This document shows positions 1 to 8,129 of a stretch of DNA of 64,000 nt, piece by piece. The notes under the pieces were generated by a model. That model made no database searches, had not been told where the DNA came from, and was given only the letters and a program-made list of their open reading frames with translations. The position numbers and the translations under genes were made by a program. Each line of letters begins with the position of its first letter. Position 1 is the first letter of the stretch. The stretch is from the NCBI RefSeq assembly GCF_039523035.1, contig NZ_BAAAEN010000001.1, positions 310,001 through 374,000 on the forward strand. The letters are read 5' to 3'. The stretch comes from Pigmentiphaga daeguensis (lineage in GTDB: Bacteria; Pseudomonadota; Gammaproteobacteria; Burkholderiales; Burkholderiaceae_B).

Positions 1-138
1 GTGGTCATGGCATCAGGATAGCGAATGGTCCGGCCGCAAGCGCTCCGTTTCTTGCGCTCGAATCCGTGCCGCGCGCCGCCCCTTGGCCGTGGAACCCGCC
101 ACCAGGACGCATCCTTCTCTTGCGAAGCCAGGCCAGGA

Positions 139-789
139 TCATCCCGCCTTCCTGAACGTGAAGTTGATGCGCTGGCTGCCCAGGACCGGATGCGGGACGT
201 CGGACAGCGGCATCACGCCGTGGTAGCGCAGGCGATCCGGGCCGCCCCAGACGGCGATGTCGCCGTGGTGGAGCCCGATCCGCGCCGGCTTGTCCGAACG
301 ACGGTGGCCGCCGAACAGGAAGATCGCCGGCATGCCCAGGGATACCGACACGATGGGGGCGTCGAGGTCGCGTTCGTTCTTGTCCTGGTGCAGCGACATC
401 CGCGCGCCGGGCAGGTAGCGGTTGATCAGGCAGGCATCGGGTTCGAAGCGGGGAAAGCCGGCCGCCTCGGCCGCCTCCCGCGCAAGCGCGGCGAAGGCCT
501 CCGGCATGGCGGGCCAGGGCAGGCCGGTGGCGGGGTCGGTGCGCGAGTACCGGTAGCCGTGGCGGTCGGTCGTCCAGCCCAGCGTGCCGCAGTTGGTCAG
601 CGCGACCGACATGGTGAAGCCGCCGGGCGTCACCATGTGGCGAAACGGCGCGGCGTCCGTGACGCGGGCGATGGCGGGCAGCAACTCGTCCACGCGGGGC
701 AGCGCGAAGCCGCGCAGCAGGAAGGCGCGCGGTCCCATGGGTTCGGGCTGGCCCGGGGTGGCGTCGGAGAAAAGATCGAATGTCTGCAT
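139..789 (-). CDS. alkB: Alpha-ketoglutarate-dependent DNA/RNA repair dioxygenase AlkB
   Basis: A 216-residue protein of the usual AlkB length. The iron ligands fit the HxD...H pattern: H134 and D136 in the SLHQDKNERD motif and H190 in RYHGV. The 2-oxoglutarate-binding arginines are R207 and R213 in the RINFTFR tail, in the same order as E. coli AlkB. The family removes N1-methyladenine and N3-methylcytosine lesions oxidatively in the cytoplasm. The ATG at 789 has an AGGA-type ribosome site just upstream. The remnant of a second 2OG oxygenase lies directly upstream on the same strand, so the two may once have formed one transcription unit. No ada gene is visible. Confidence 0.95.
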   Translation of the reverse strand: MQTFDLFSDATPGQPEPMGPRAFLLRGFALPRVDELLPAIARVTDAAPFRHMVTPGGFTMSVALTNCGTLGWTTDRHGYRYSRTDPATGLPWPAMPEAFAALAREAAEAAGFPRFEPDACLINRYLPGARMSLHQDKNERDLDAPIVSVSLGMPAIFLFGGHRRSDKPARIGLHHGDIAVWGGPDRLRYHGVMPLSDVPHPVLGSQRINFTFRKAG

Positions 790-798
790 GGTCCTGCG

Positions 799-1044
799 CT
801 AGCGCGCGTCGTGGAAGATCAGGCCCACGGTGTACCGCCTGCCGCTGTGGACGCGGCTGACGCCGTGGCGCATCGCCACCTTGCGCACGCCGCCGCGCCG
901 GCCCGGCGCGGGGCGCTGGTTGACGGCGAACACCACCGCGTCACCCCGTTCGCCGTAGAGATCCTGGTGCAGGCAATTGTAGTCGCCGGCACCGTACGCC
1001 ACGATTTGTCTGCGGCACGCGTGTGTTTTACCCTGTGGCGTCAT
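799..1044 (-). pseudogene. Remnant of a 2OG-Fe(II) oxygenase (PF09859-like), internally deleted
   Basis: About 80 codons resemble the C-terminal part of the Oxygenase-NA family: YGAGDYNCLHQDLYGE, then GDAVVFAVNQRP, then MRHGVSRVHSG and a GLIFHDA ending. In intact members roughly 45 residues, including an EFVLTEQRPRMQSR-like stretch, separate LYGE from GDAVVF. Here the two blocks are joined directly in frame. The 150 or so N-terminal residues are also gone, because the sequence upstream is the ribosome site and start of the divergent mechanosensitive-channel gene. The HQD and RHG iron ligands survive, but the fold cannot be complete. I read it as a decayed gene. Family assignment is from memory of the motif order. 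Confidence 0.75.
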
Positions 1045-1097
1045 GAGCGGGCGCAGGCCCCGCCTTTCACCTTCCTTTTCCTCCAGGAGACCCCCTA

Positions 1098-3425
1098 GTG
1101 GTTCGACTCGCGACGACAGCATGCACACTTCCCCTGCAATCCCTCCGCGACGTCTCGTTGAGTCGCCGCAGGCTGTCCAAGCCCTGGTTGGCCCACTTCG
1201 CGTTCCTGATCCTGCTGCTGTTGGCGACACTGGGGTCCGCCCGTATCGCGATGGCTGCGCAAGCCGCCGTGGCGCCCACGCCAGCCGCGCTGGCGGACCT
1301 GCTCGAGAACCCCGACAGCCGCCAGGCGCTGATCGACCAGTTGCGGGCGCATGAACCGGGGACCGGCGCGAAGCAAGCCGGGGCGGCTGCCTCGGCTGCT
1401 GCGCCCGACCAGGCGTCCCCCACGCTGCGTGAGCGGCTGGCAGACGGCACGCAGCGTTTCCTGTCCGGCCTGGTGGCCGACCTGGGGCAGGGCGCCGCGG
1501 ACCTGCGGGCGATGGCCGAAGGCGACGGTCCTTCCATGGACAGCGACGAGGCGCGGGCATTGCAACCGCTGGCCATCTCGGTCGCGACGGCCATCGTCGC
1601 CTTCGTGCTGTTGCGGCTGGTGGCGCTGTGGATCTACCGGCGGATCGATGATTGGGTGGCGAGGCTGGGTTGGGACGCCACGGCGTCGTGGCCGGCCGAT
1701 GCGCCCATCGGCATGCCGGTCCTGTACCGGCGCGCGGGCGCGATCGTCGGCGCGGTCATCATCGATGCGCTGGTGGTGGTGCTGGCCGCCGCCGCGGCAT
1801 ACGCGGCCGGGGTCCGCGGCGGACCGGACGGTGTGGCGGTCGACCCGCTGGTGGCGGTGTTCCTGAAGGCCTTCCTGGCGGTCGAGATCACCAAGGTGCT
1901 CGTTCGCACCGTGTTCTCGACGCGCTATCCGCACCTGCGCCTGCTGCCGATGTCGAATGAGATGGCCCGCTACTGGAACCGGTGGCTGATCGTGCTGGTC
2001 ATGGCGGCGGGCTACGGCACGATGCTGGTCGATCCGGTTCTGGCGGCCGCGCTGTCGCCCGCGCTGGGCCGGCTGGCCACCCTGGTGATCATGCTGGGTG
2101 TCTACGTGTACGCGGTGGGCGTGATCTGGCGCAACCGCCTGCGTGTGCGCGAACGGCTGGAGCACAGCGGTTCGCGCCGGACGACTTTCCTGGGCACCTC
2201 GCCGCGTCTGCTGGCGCGCGTCTGGCACTGGCTGGGCATCGGGTACTTCACCGTGCTGCTGGTGGTCAGCCAGATCGATCCGGCCAATGCGCTGCCTTTC
2301 ATGGTGGGCGCCACGCTCCAGACCCTGCTGGCGACCGGCGTGGGCAGCCTGGCCATCGTGTTGCTGAACGCGTTGCTGGCCAAGCCCATACGCGTCTCCG
2401 ACGAATTGCGCGCGCGCCTGCCCATGCTGGAGAGCCGACTGAACTCCTATGTGCCCGCGACCATCCGTTTCGTGGGATGGGCGGTCCGCATCGTCGTGGT
2501 GCTGCTGGTGCTGGATGCGTGGCGCGCTTTCAACCTGTCGCGCTGGATCGCCTCGGACGCCGGCGCGGCGGCCATAGGCGTGGCGGTGAACGTGGCCATC
2601 GTGCTGCTGGCGGCGGCGTTGGCGTGGACGGTGGTGGCCAGCGTCATCGAACACCGGCTGAACCTGCGCGAGGGCGGACGCATGCCCACCGCGCGCGAGA
2701 AGACCCTGTTGTCGCTGTTCCGCAATGCGGCGCTGATCGTGATCGTGACAATGACGGTCATGGTGGTGCTGTCGCAGATAGGCATAGACGTGGCGCCCCT
2801 GATCGCGGGCGCGGGCGTGGTGGGCCTGGCCGTGGGCTTCGGCGCGCAGAAGCTGGTGCAGGACATCATCACCGGCGTCTTCATCCAGCTCGAGAACGGC
2901 ATGAACGAAAACGACGTCGTGCAGGTGGCCGGCGTTTTCGGCACGGTCGAGAAGATGACCATCCGCTCGGTGGGCATACGGACCCTGGACGGCGGCTACC
3001 ACCTGGTGCCGTTCTCGTCGGTGGACGTGGTGTCCAACCACATGCGGGACTTTTCCTACCATCTGGGCGAGTACACGGTCGCCCACCGGGAAAGCGTCGA
3101 CGATGCCATGCAACACCTGCGCAATGCCTTCGCGGAACTGATGACCGACGAGGCGCTGGCGCCGGAGATCCTGGAGGACATCAGCATCCCGGGCGTCACC
3201 GCCGTCAACGAGAAGGGCGTGACCATACGCGTGCTGATCAAGACCCGGCCGGGCATGCAGTGGGCGGTGCAGCGCGCCTACAACCGCTTGGTGAAGCAGC
3301 ACTTCAACGCCGCCGGCATCGAGTTGCCTTACCCGCACATGGTGGTCTATTTCGGGCAGGACAAGCAGGGCGAGGCGCCGCCGGTGCGAGTGGCCATGGA
3401 AGAGGGGCGGGCCGTGGCCGGCTGA
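1098..3425 (+). CDS. ybiO: YbiO-type MscS-family mechanosensitive channel
   Basis: A 775-residue inner-membrane protein. The GTG start at 1098 is chosen because CAGGAGA lies 7 nt upstream. A long signal peptide ends near AMA-AQA (about residue 54). Many hydrophobic segments follow, and the MscS pore and beta domain lie at about residues 558-650 (GVVGLAVGFGAQKLVQDI, then FIQLENGMNENDVV). The periplasmic N-terminus (DLLENPDSRQALIDQLR) and a later ARYWNRWL segment match the layout of E. coli YbiO (741 residues), a moderate-conductance channel that opens under hypo-osmotic shock. The gene appears monocistronic. Its 5' region abuts the oxygenase remnant, and it converges on chrA with a 9-nt gap. 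Confidence 0.9.
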   Translation: MVRLATTACTLPLQSLRDVSLSRRRLSKPWLAHFAFLILLLLATLGSARIAMAAQAAVAPTPAALADLLENPDSRQALIDQLRAHEPGTGAKQAGAAASAAAPDQASPTLRERLADGTQRFLSGLVADLGQGAADLRAMAEGDGPSMDSDEARALQPLAISVATAIVAFVLLRLVALWIYRRIDDWVARLGWDATASWPADAPIGMPVLYRRAGAIVGAVIIDALVVVLAAAAAYAAGVRGGPDGVAVDPLVAVFLKAFLAVEITKVLVRTVFSTRYPHLRLLPMSNEMARYWNRWLIVLVMAAGYGTMLVDPVLAAALSPALGRLATLVIMLGVYVYAVGVIWRNRLRVRERLEHSGSRRTTFLGTSPRLLARVWHWLGIGYFTVLLVVSQIDPANALPFMVGATLQTLLATGVGSLAIVLLNALLAKPIRVSDELRARLPMLESRLNSYVPATIRFVGWAVRIVVVLLVLDAWRAFNLSRWIASDAGAAAIGVAVNVAIVLLAAALAWTVVASVIEHRLNLREGGRMPTAREKTLLSLFRNAALIVIVTMTVMVVLSQIGIDVAPLIAGAGVVGLAVGFGAQKLVQDIITGVFIQLENGMNENDVVQVAGVFGTVEKMTIRSVGIRTLDGGYHLVPFSSVDVVSNHMRDFSYHLGEYTVAHRESVDDAMQHLRNAFAELMTDEALAPEILEDISIPGVTAVNEKGVTIRVLIKTRPGMQWAVQRAYNRLVKQHFNAAGIELPYPHMVVYFGQDKQGEAPPVRVAMEEGRAVAG

Positions 3426-3434
3426 TCCCGGCCT

Positions 3435-4652
3435 TCAACCCGCCAGCAGCCAGCCCCCCAGCGCCGCCAGCGCCACGACCATGACGGGCGGCACGCGGCC
3501 CAGGACCAGCAACCCGAAGGCGGCCAGCGCCAGCGCGAAGTCGGCGCGGCCGTGGATGGCGCTGGTCCATACCGGGTCGTACAGCGCCGCCAGCAGGATG
3601 CCGACCACGCCGGCGTTGACGCCGGCCAGCGCGGTCTGGATGCCGCGACGCTGGCGCAATTGTTCCCAGAAGGGCAAGGCGCCCGCCAATACCAGCAGCG
3701 CGGGCAGGAAGATCATGGCCAGCGCGGCCAGGCCGCCGGCCCAGCCGTGCAGCGGACCGCGGGCCACCGCGCCCAGGTAGGCGGCGAAAGTGAACAGCGG
3801 CCCGGGCACGGCCTGCGCCGCGCCATAGCCAGCCAGGAAGTCCGCGTTGTCGACGAGGCCCGTGGGCACGACCGTGGCCTGCAGGAGTGGCAGCACCACG
3901 TGTCCGCCGCCGAAGACCAGCGCGCCGGCGCGATAGATACCCTCGAAGAACGCAACGAGCGAGGAGCCGCTGGCCGCGGCCCAGGCCGGCAGCGCCGCCA
4001 GCGGCAGGGCGAACAGCGCCAGGGCCGTGATGCCGGCCCGGCGGGAGATGGGGTAGGGATGGGGGCGTGCCGGAGCGGGGGCGGGCAGGTCCAACAGCCA
4101 TCGGCCAAGCAGTCCGCAGGCCACGATCGCGGCGACCTGTCCCGAGGCCGAGGGGACGGCCAGTGTCGCCAGCGCGGCCAGCATGGCCAGTCCCGCGCGT
4201 GTCCGGTCGGGACACAGCGACCTGGCCATGCCCCAGACCGCCTGCGCGACCACCGCCACGGCCACGACCTTCAGGCCGTGTACCCAGCCGGAGGCGGCCA
4301 TGTCGCGGTATCCGGCCATGCCATAGGCGAACAGGATCAGGACCAGGGCCGACGGCAACGTGAAGCCCAGCCACGCGGCCAGCAGGCCGGGCCAGCCGGC
4401 GCGCCGCAATCCCACCGCCATGCCGACCTGGCTGCTGGCGGGCCCGGGCAGGAATTGGCACAGGGCCACGAGGTCCGAGTAGCTGCGATCGTCCAGCCAG
4501 CGGCGGCGCTCCACGAACTCGGCACGGAAGTAGCCCAGGTGCGCGATCGGCCCGCCGAAGGACGTCAGTCCCAGCCGCAGGAAGACCAGGAATACCCGCC
4601 ATGCGCCCTCGCGCGTATCGTCGTGTCCTGCCGGAGGCGCGTCGGTGGGCAT
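3435..4652 (-). CDS. chrA: Chromate transporter, long-chain CHR family (ChrA)
   Basis: A 405-residue membrane protein with two homologous CHR halves. The first carries LTSFGGPIAHLGYF and the PGPASSQVG loop. The second carries ALVFGGGHVVLPLL and AVPGPLFTFAAYLGA. About ten to twelve hydrophobic segments are present. The family exports chromate, probably by proton antiport, and lowers sulfate-pathway toxicity. The open frame continues upstream to 4793, but the ATG at 4652 is preferred because it falls 5 nt after the stop of the upstream LysR gene and gives the usual N-terminus. Co-transcription with that LysR gene is likely. Confidence 0.9.
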   Translation of the reverse strand: MPTDAPPAGHDDTREGAWRVFLVFLRLGLTSFGGPIAHLGYFRAEFVERRRWLDDRSYSDLVALCQFLPGPASSQVGMAVGLRRAGWPGLLAAWLGFTLPSALVLILFAYGMAGYRDMAASGWVHGLKVVAVAVVAQAVWGMARSLCPDRTRAGLAMLAALATLAVPSASGQVAAIVACGLLGRWLLDLPAPAPARPHPYPISRRAGITALALFALPLAALPAWAAASGSSLVAFFEGIYRAGALVFGGGHVVLPLLQATVVPTGLVDNADFLAGYGAAQAVPGPLFTFAAYLGAVARGPLHGWAGGLAALAMIFLPALLVLAGALPFWEQLRQRRGIQTALAGVNAGVVGILLAALYDPVWTSAIHGRADFALALAAFGLLVLGRVPPVMVVALAALGGWLLAG

Positions 4653-4657
4653 GGTGG

Positions 4658-5593
4658 TCAACGTGAGAAGGGTTTCCGGGAGGGCTTGGCGGCGCCTTCG
4701 TGCGCGCGAACGAAGTCGATGAAGGCCCGCAGGGGCGAGGGCAGGTGCCGGCGGCCGGAATAATAAAGGAACGGGCCGGAGAATGGGCGCCACCAGGACT
4801 TGAGCACGGGTTCCAGCGCGCCGCTGTCCAGGTCGGGCTGCAGCCAGTCCTCGAACAGGTGGATGATGCCCAGTCCGTCACGGGCGGCCTGGACCGCGAG
4901 TTCGATGCCGCTGCCCAGGCTGACCAGCAGCGGCCCGGCGGGGTCCACGCGCAGGACTTCCCCCTTGCGCTCGTATTCCCAGGCGGGCATGGCGCCGCTG
5001 GCGAACTGGCCACGCAGGCAGACGTGGCCGAGCAGGTCACGCGGATGCGCGGGGCGGCCGTGCGCGGCAAGATAGGCAGGCGAGGCGGCGGTGGCGAAGC
5101 GCTGCCAGCGCGGGCCGATGGGAATCGCGATCATGTCCTGTTCGAGCCGTTCGTCGTAGCGGATGCCGGCGTCGCAGCCGGCGGCCAGGAGATCGACGAA
5201 GCCGTCCTCGACCACGATTTCGAGCTTGATGTCGGGATAGGCTTGCAGGAAGGGCGTGACCAGGGGCGCGAGCACCAGCCGGGCGGCGCTGAGCGGAACG
5301 TTCAGCCGCAGGGTGCCGGCGGGCCGATCGCGGAATCCGTTGACGACGTCGAGTGCGGTTTCCACTTCGCCCAGCGCGGGCACCAGCCGTTCGACCAGGC
5401 GCGCGCCGGCCTCGGTCGGTGTCACGCTGCGAGTGGTGCGATGGAGCAGCCGGACGCCCAGCCGGCCCTCCAGTCTGCGTACCGCCTCGCTCAGGCTGGA
5501 AGCCGACGTGCCGCTGGCGCGCGCGCCTTCGCGAAAACCGCCGGCGCGAACCACGGCCAGAAAGGCGAACAGGTCTTGGAGCGGTGCTTGCAT
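4658..5593 (-). CDS. LysR-family transcriptional regulator
   Basis: 311 residues with the N-terminal winged helix-turn-helix (FLAVVRAGGFREGARASGTS, then LSEAVRRLEGRLGVRLLHRTTR) and a LysR substrate-binding C-terminal domain. It is divergent from the PdxI-like reductase gene, with a 100-bp intergenic region suited to a shared operator, and it sits directly upstream of chrA on the same strand. The likely target is the divergent reductase, itself, or chrA. The ligand cannot be read from the sequence. Confidence 0.9.
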   Translation of the reverse strand: MQAPLQDLFAFLAVVRAGGFREGARASGTSASSLSEAVRRLEGRLGVRLLHRTTRSVTPTEAGARLVERLVPALGEVETALDVVNGFRDRPAGTLRLNVPLSAARLVLAPLVTPFLQAYPDIKLEIVVEDGFVDLLAAGCDAGIRYDERLEQDMIAIPIGPRWQRFATAASPAYLAAHGRPAHPRDLLGHVCLRGQFASGAMPAWEYERKGEVLRVDPAGPLLVSLGSGIELAVQAARDGLGIIHLFEDWLQPDLDSGALEPVLKSWWRPFSGPFLYYSGRRHLPSPLRAFIDFVRAHEGAAKPSRKPFSR

Positions 5594-5632
5594 TGTGCAG
5601 AATTTCGTACAGCCTGTGCCGATTACACCAGA

Positions 5633-5661
5633 TTATTGATCGAAGTGGCCATGTCTATAGT
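5633..5661 (+). promoter_or_regulatory. Candidate promoter for the PdxI-like reductase
   Basis: TATAGT at 5656-5661 is a good -10 element. The matching -35 region 17 nt upstream (TTATTG, 5633-5638) is poor, which would be normal for a promoter that needs LysR activation. It lies in the divergent gap between the LysR gene (start 5593) and the reductase (GTG 5694). Confidence 0.4.
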
Positions 5662-5693
5662 GTGATCCATCCATGTTTTTCCGGAGAAATACC

Positions 5694-6575
5694 GTGATCG
5701 ATCTACAGCCAGCGGGCACTTTCGCCCTGGGAGACCGTACCGTGCGCCGCATGGGCTACGGCGCGATGCAACTGGCGGGGCCGGGCGTGTTCGGGCCGCC
5801 CAAGGATCGCGCCGCGGCGATTGCCGTGCTGCGCGCCGCGGTCGAGGCGGGCGTCGACCATCTCGATACCAGCGATTTCTACGGGCCCCACGTCACCAAC
5901 CAGTTGATCCGCGAGGCCCTGCATCCCTATCGGGGCCTGACCATCGTGACCAAGGTCGGAGCCGTGCGCGGGCCGGACGCCTCATGGAATCCGGCGCAGA
6001 GTCCCGGACAACTGACGCAGGCCGTGCACGACAATCTGCGCAATCTGGGGCTGGACGTGCTGGACGTGGTGAACCTGCGCATCATGGGTGACGTGCATGC
6101 GCCGTCCGAGGGATCGATCGAGGCGCCGTTCACCGCGCTGGCGCAATTGCAGCGGCAGGGGCTCATCCGCCATCTCGGCCTGAGCAACGCCACGCCCGCG
6201 CAGGTGGTCCAGGCCCAGCGCATCGCCCCCATCGTGTGCGTGCAGAACCACTACAACCTGGCGCACCGTGCCGATGACGCGCTGATCGAGCAACTGGGCG
6301 CCCAGGGCATCGCCTACGTGCCGTTCTTTCCGCTGGGCGGCTTCTCGCCGCTGCAGTCGGAGATCCTGACCCGCGTGGCGACGCGGCTGGCGGCGACCCC
6401 CATGCAGGTGGCGCTGGCCTGGCTGCTGGCACGCGCACCCAACCTGTTGCTGATTCCGGGAACGTCGTCGCTGGCGCATCTGCGCGAGAACCTGGCGGCG
6501 GCCGCGCTGGCGCTGCCCGCCGACGCGATCGCCGAGCTGGACCGCATCGCCGCGGAGGGCCAGGCCAAGCCCTAG
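5694..6575 (+). CDS. pdxI: Aldo/keto reductase, PdxI (YdbC)-like pyridoxal reductase
   Basis: 293 residues from the GTG at 5694, which has GGAG 7 nt upstream. The in-frame ATG at 5673 has no ribosome site. The protein is strikingly like E. coli YdbC/PdxI: RMGYGAMQLAGPGVFGPP at the N-terminus, then LDTSDFYGPHVTNQ, LRNLGLDVLDVVNLRIM, AYVPFFPLGGF, and LLIPGTSSLAHLREN near the end. The AKR catalytic Asp and Tyr lie in DTSDFYG and the Lys in IVTKVG. PdxI reduces pyridoxal to pyridoxine with NADPH in the vitamin B6 salvage shunt. It is divergent from a LysR regulator that may control it. Substrate assignment is by similarity. Confidence 0.85.
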   Translation: MIDLQPAGTFALGDRTVRRMGYGAMQLAGPGVFGPPKDRAAAIAVLRAAVEAGVDHLDTSDFYGPHVTNQLIREALHPYRGLTIVTKVGAVRGPDASWNPAQSPGQLTQAVHDNLRNLGLDVLDVVNLRIMGDVHAPSEGSIEAPFTALAQLQRQGLIRHLGLSNATPAQVVQAQRIAPIVCVQNHYNLAHRADDALIEQLGAQGIAYVPFFPLGGFSPLQSEILTRVATRLAATPMQVALAWLLARAPNLLLIPGTSSLAHLRENLAAAALALPADAIAELDRIAAEGQAKP

Positions 6576-6645
6576 CCGTGCGGGCGCGGCGGCGAAGATG
6601 CGTTATCGTCGGGGTGGATCCATTCATGCCCCGACAAGCCCCCGC

Positions 6646-7104
6646 GTGAGAACCGATAGCCGCCTTTCCCGAATGCTGCACGTGCTGCTGCACATGGCCA
6701 GGGACGACCAGCCCGTGACGTCCGCCCAGATCGCCCGGATGCTGGGCACCAATGCCGCCGTGGTCCGCCGGACCATGGCGGGCCTGCGCAAGGCGGGCTA
6801 TGTGCAGTCCGAGAAGGGCCACCATGGCGGTTGGCGGCTGGATTGCGACCTGGCCGAGGTCACGCTGCTGGACATCCATCGCGCGGTGGGCGGGCCCAGG
6901 ATTTTTGCGATCGGCGCCGACCATGCCCATCCCGACTGCGCGGTCGAGCGCGTGGTCAACGCCGCGCTGGGCGACGCACTGGACGAGGCGCAAGCCTTGC
7001 TCGTCCGGCGCCTGGGAGCGGTGACGCTGGCGGACCTGGCCAGGGAGTTCGAGCAGATCTGCCGCACGGCGTCGTGGGGCCTGGCGGACCACCTCCAGCC
7101 TTGA
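6646..7104 (+). CDS. Rrf2-family transcriptional regulator (YwnA-like)
   Basis: About 152 residues if the GTG at 6646 is used. An upstream in-frame ATG at 6598 would add 16 atypical residues. The N-terminus RLSRMLHVLLHMARDD, the SAQIARMLGTNAAVVRRTM helix-turn-helix and the wing KGHHGGWRLD are typical of Rrf2. Only two scattered cysteines are present, so an Fe-S cluster like that of NsrR or IscR is unlikely. It precedes a thioredoxin-reductase-like gene, a recurrent pairing for this regulator type. The 111-bp gap between them holds a strong inverted repeat, listed separately. Confidence 0.85.
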   Translation: MRTDSRLSRMLHVLLHMARDDQPVTSAQIARMLGTNAAVVRRTMAGLRKAGYVQSEKGHHGGWRLDCDLAEVTLLDIHRAVGGPRIFAIGADHAHPDCAVERVVNAALGDALDEAQALLVRRLGAVTLADLAREFEQICRTASWGLADHLQP

Positions 7105-7168
7105 ACATGCAGCGGTAGGGAATGGCCTCGAGTGCCAAAGGGGTATCGGGGCCTTGCGGCGAATTGTT

Positions 7169-7189
7169 ATGTATCATTTAAAGGTACAT
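7169..7189. promoter_or_regulatory. Inverted repeat, candidate Rrf2 operator
   Basis: ATGTATC and GGTACAT are separated by 7 nt (ATTTAAA). The half-sites match at 6 of 7 positions when inverted, in an otherwise GC-rich gap. The site is 26 bp before the ATG of the flavoprotein gene. The size and A/T-rich core resemble operators of Rrf2 proteins such as NsrR, but binding by the neighbouring regulator is inferred. Confidence 0.5.
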
Positions 7190-7215
7190 GAATTGGACGA
7201 AGCAAGGAGAGCGGT

Positions 7216-8100
7216 ATGGACTACGACGTGATCATCATCGGCGGAAGCTACGCCGGGCTTTCGGCGGGCCTGCAACTGGCCCGCGCCCGGCGCCGCGTGC
7301 TCGTGATCGATGCCGGCGAGCGCCGCAACCGGTATGCGCCGCTGTCCCATGGTTTCCTGACGCGCGACGGCGAGGCGGGCGCCGACATCGCCGCCATCGC
7401 CAGGGACCAGTTGCTCAGGTACGAGACCGTGGAGTGGCTGGATGCCCGCGTGGACGCGGTGGCGCAGGCGGGCGCGGGGTTCGAGGTGTCGGTGGGGAAG
7501 CGGGTACGCACGGCGCAGCGCCTCGTGCTGGCGACGGGCGTGAAGGACGAACTGCCGGACCTGCCGGGCCTCGCGCAGCGTTGGGGTACCCATGTTTTCC
7601 ATTGTCCGTACTGCCATGGCTACGAACTGCAGCAGGGCCGCGTCGGCGTGCTGGCCTTGTCCGAGATGTCGATGCACCAGGCGATGATGCTGCCGGATTG
7701 GGGCGCGACCACGCTGTTCCTGAACGAGGCCTTCGAGCCCGATGCGCAGCAGCTGGCGCTGCTGGCCGGGCGCGGCGTGGCCATCGTGCGGGGACGGGTG
7801 GCGCGGCTGGAAGGCGAAGGCGTGGCGGTGGCCATGGAGGACGGCGTGGTCCATGCGCTGAACGGCCTGTTCATCGCGGCCCGGGTCCGGTCGTCGGAGC
7901 TGGCCGAGCAACTGGGCTGCGTGATGGAAGAGGGGCCGTGGGGCAGCACGATCAAGACCGATGGCACCAAGGCCACCAGCGTGCCCGGCGTGTTCGCGTG
8001 CGGCGACACGGGCAGGCCCGCCGGCTCGGTGGCGGCGGCGGTGGGCGATGGCGCGATGGCGGGCGCCGCGGCCCACCGCTCGCTGATGTTCGGGTTGTAG
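7216..8100 (+). CDS. Thioredoxin-reductase-like NAD(P)/FAD-dependent oxidoreductase
   Basis: 294 residues. The FAD-binding GGSYAGLSAGL motif is at residues 9-19, a redox-type CPYC pair at C130/C133 lies in FHCPYCHGYE, and the C-terminal GVFACGDTG motif contacts FAD. This is the short flavoprotein class related to thioredoxin reductase. The second nucleotide-binding motif is degenerate (GVLALSEMSMHQA instead of GGGDSA), as in many 'thioredoxin-reductase-like' oxidoreductases, so true NADPH-thioredoxin activity is uncertain. AAGGAG 6 nt before the ATG supports the start. The upstream Rrf2 gene is the likely regulator. Confidence 0.85.
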   Translation: MDYDVIIIGGSYAGLSAGLQLARARRRVLVIDAGERRNRYAPLSHGFLTRDGEAGADIAAIARDQLLRYETVEWLDARVDAVAQAGAGFEVSVGKRVRTAQRLVLATGVKDELPDLPGLAQRWGTHVFHCPYCHGYELQQGRVGVLALSEMSMHQAMMLPDWGATTLFLNEAFEPDAQQLALLAGRGVAIVRGRVARLEGEGVAVAMEDGVVHALNGLFIAARVRSSELAEQLGCVMEEGPWGSTIKTDGTKATSVPGVFACGDTGRPAGSVAAAVGDGAMAGAAAHRSLMFGL

Positions 8101-8129
8101 AAGAACGATCGGGCGGTCGGGCCTTGTTG

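Noticed and set aside
1095..3338. 747-codon open frame antisense to the mechanosensitive channel gene
   Set aside because: His/Arg/Gln-rich composition with no family motif. It is the mirror of a real high-GC gene.
3304..5070. 588-codon minus-strand frame across chrA and the LysR gene
   Set aside because: Mixes out-of-frame readings of two well-supported genes.
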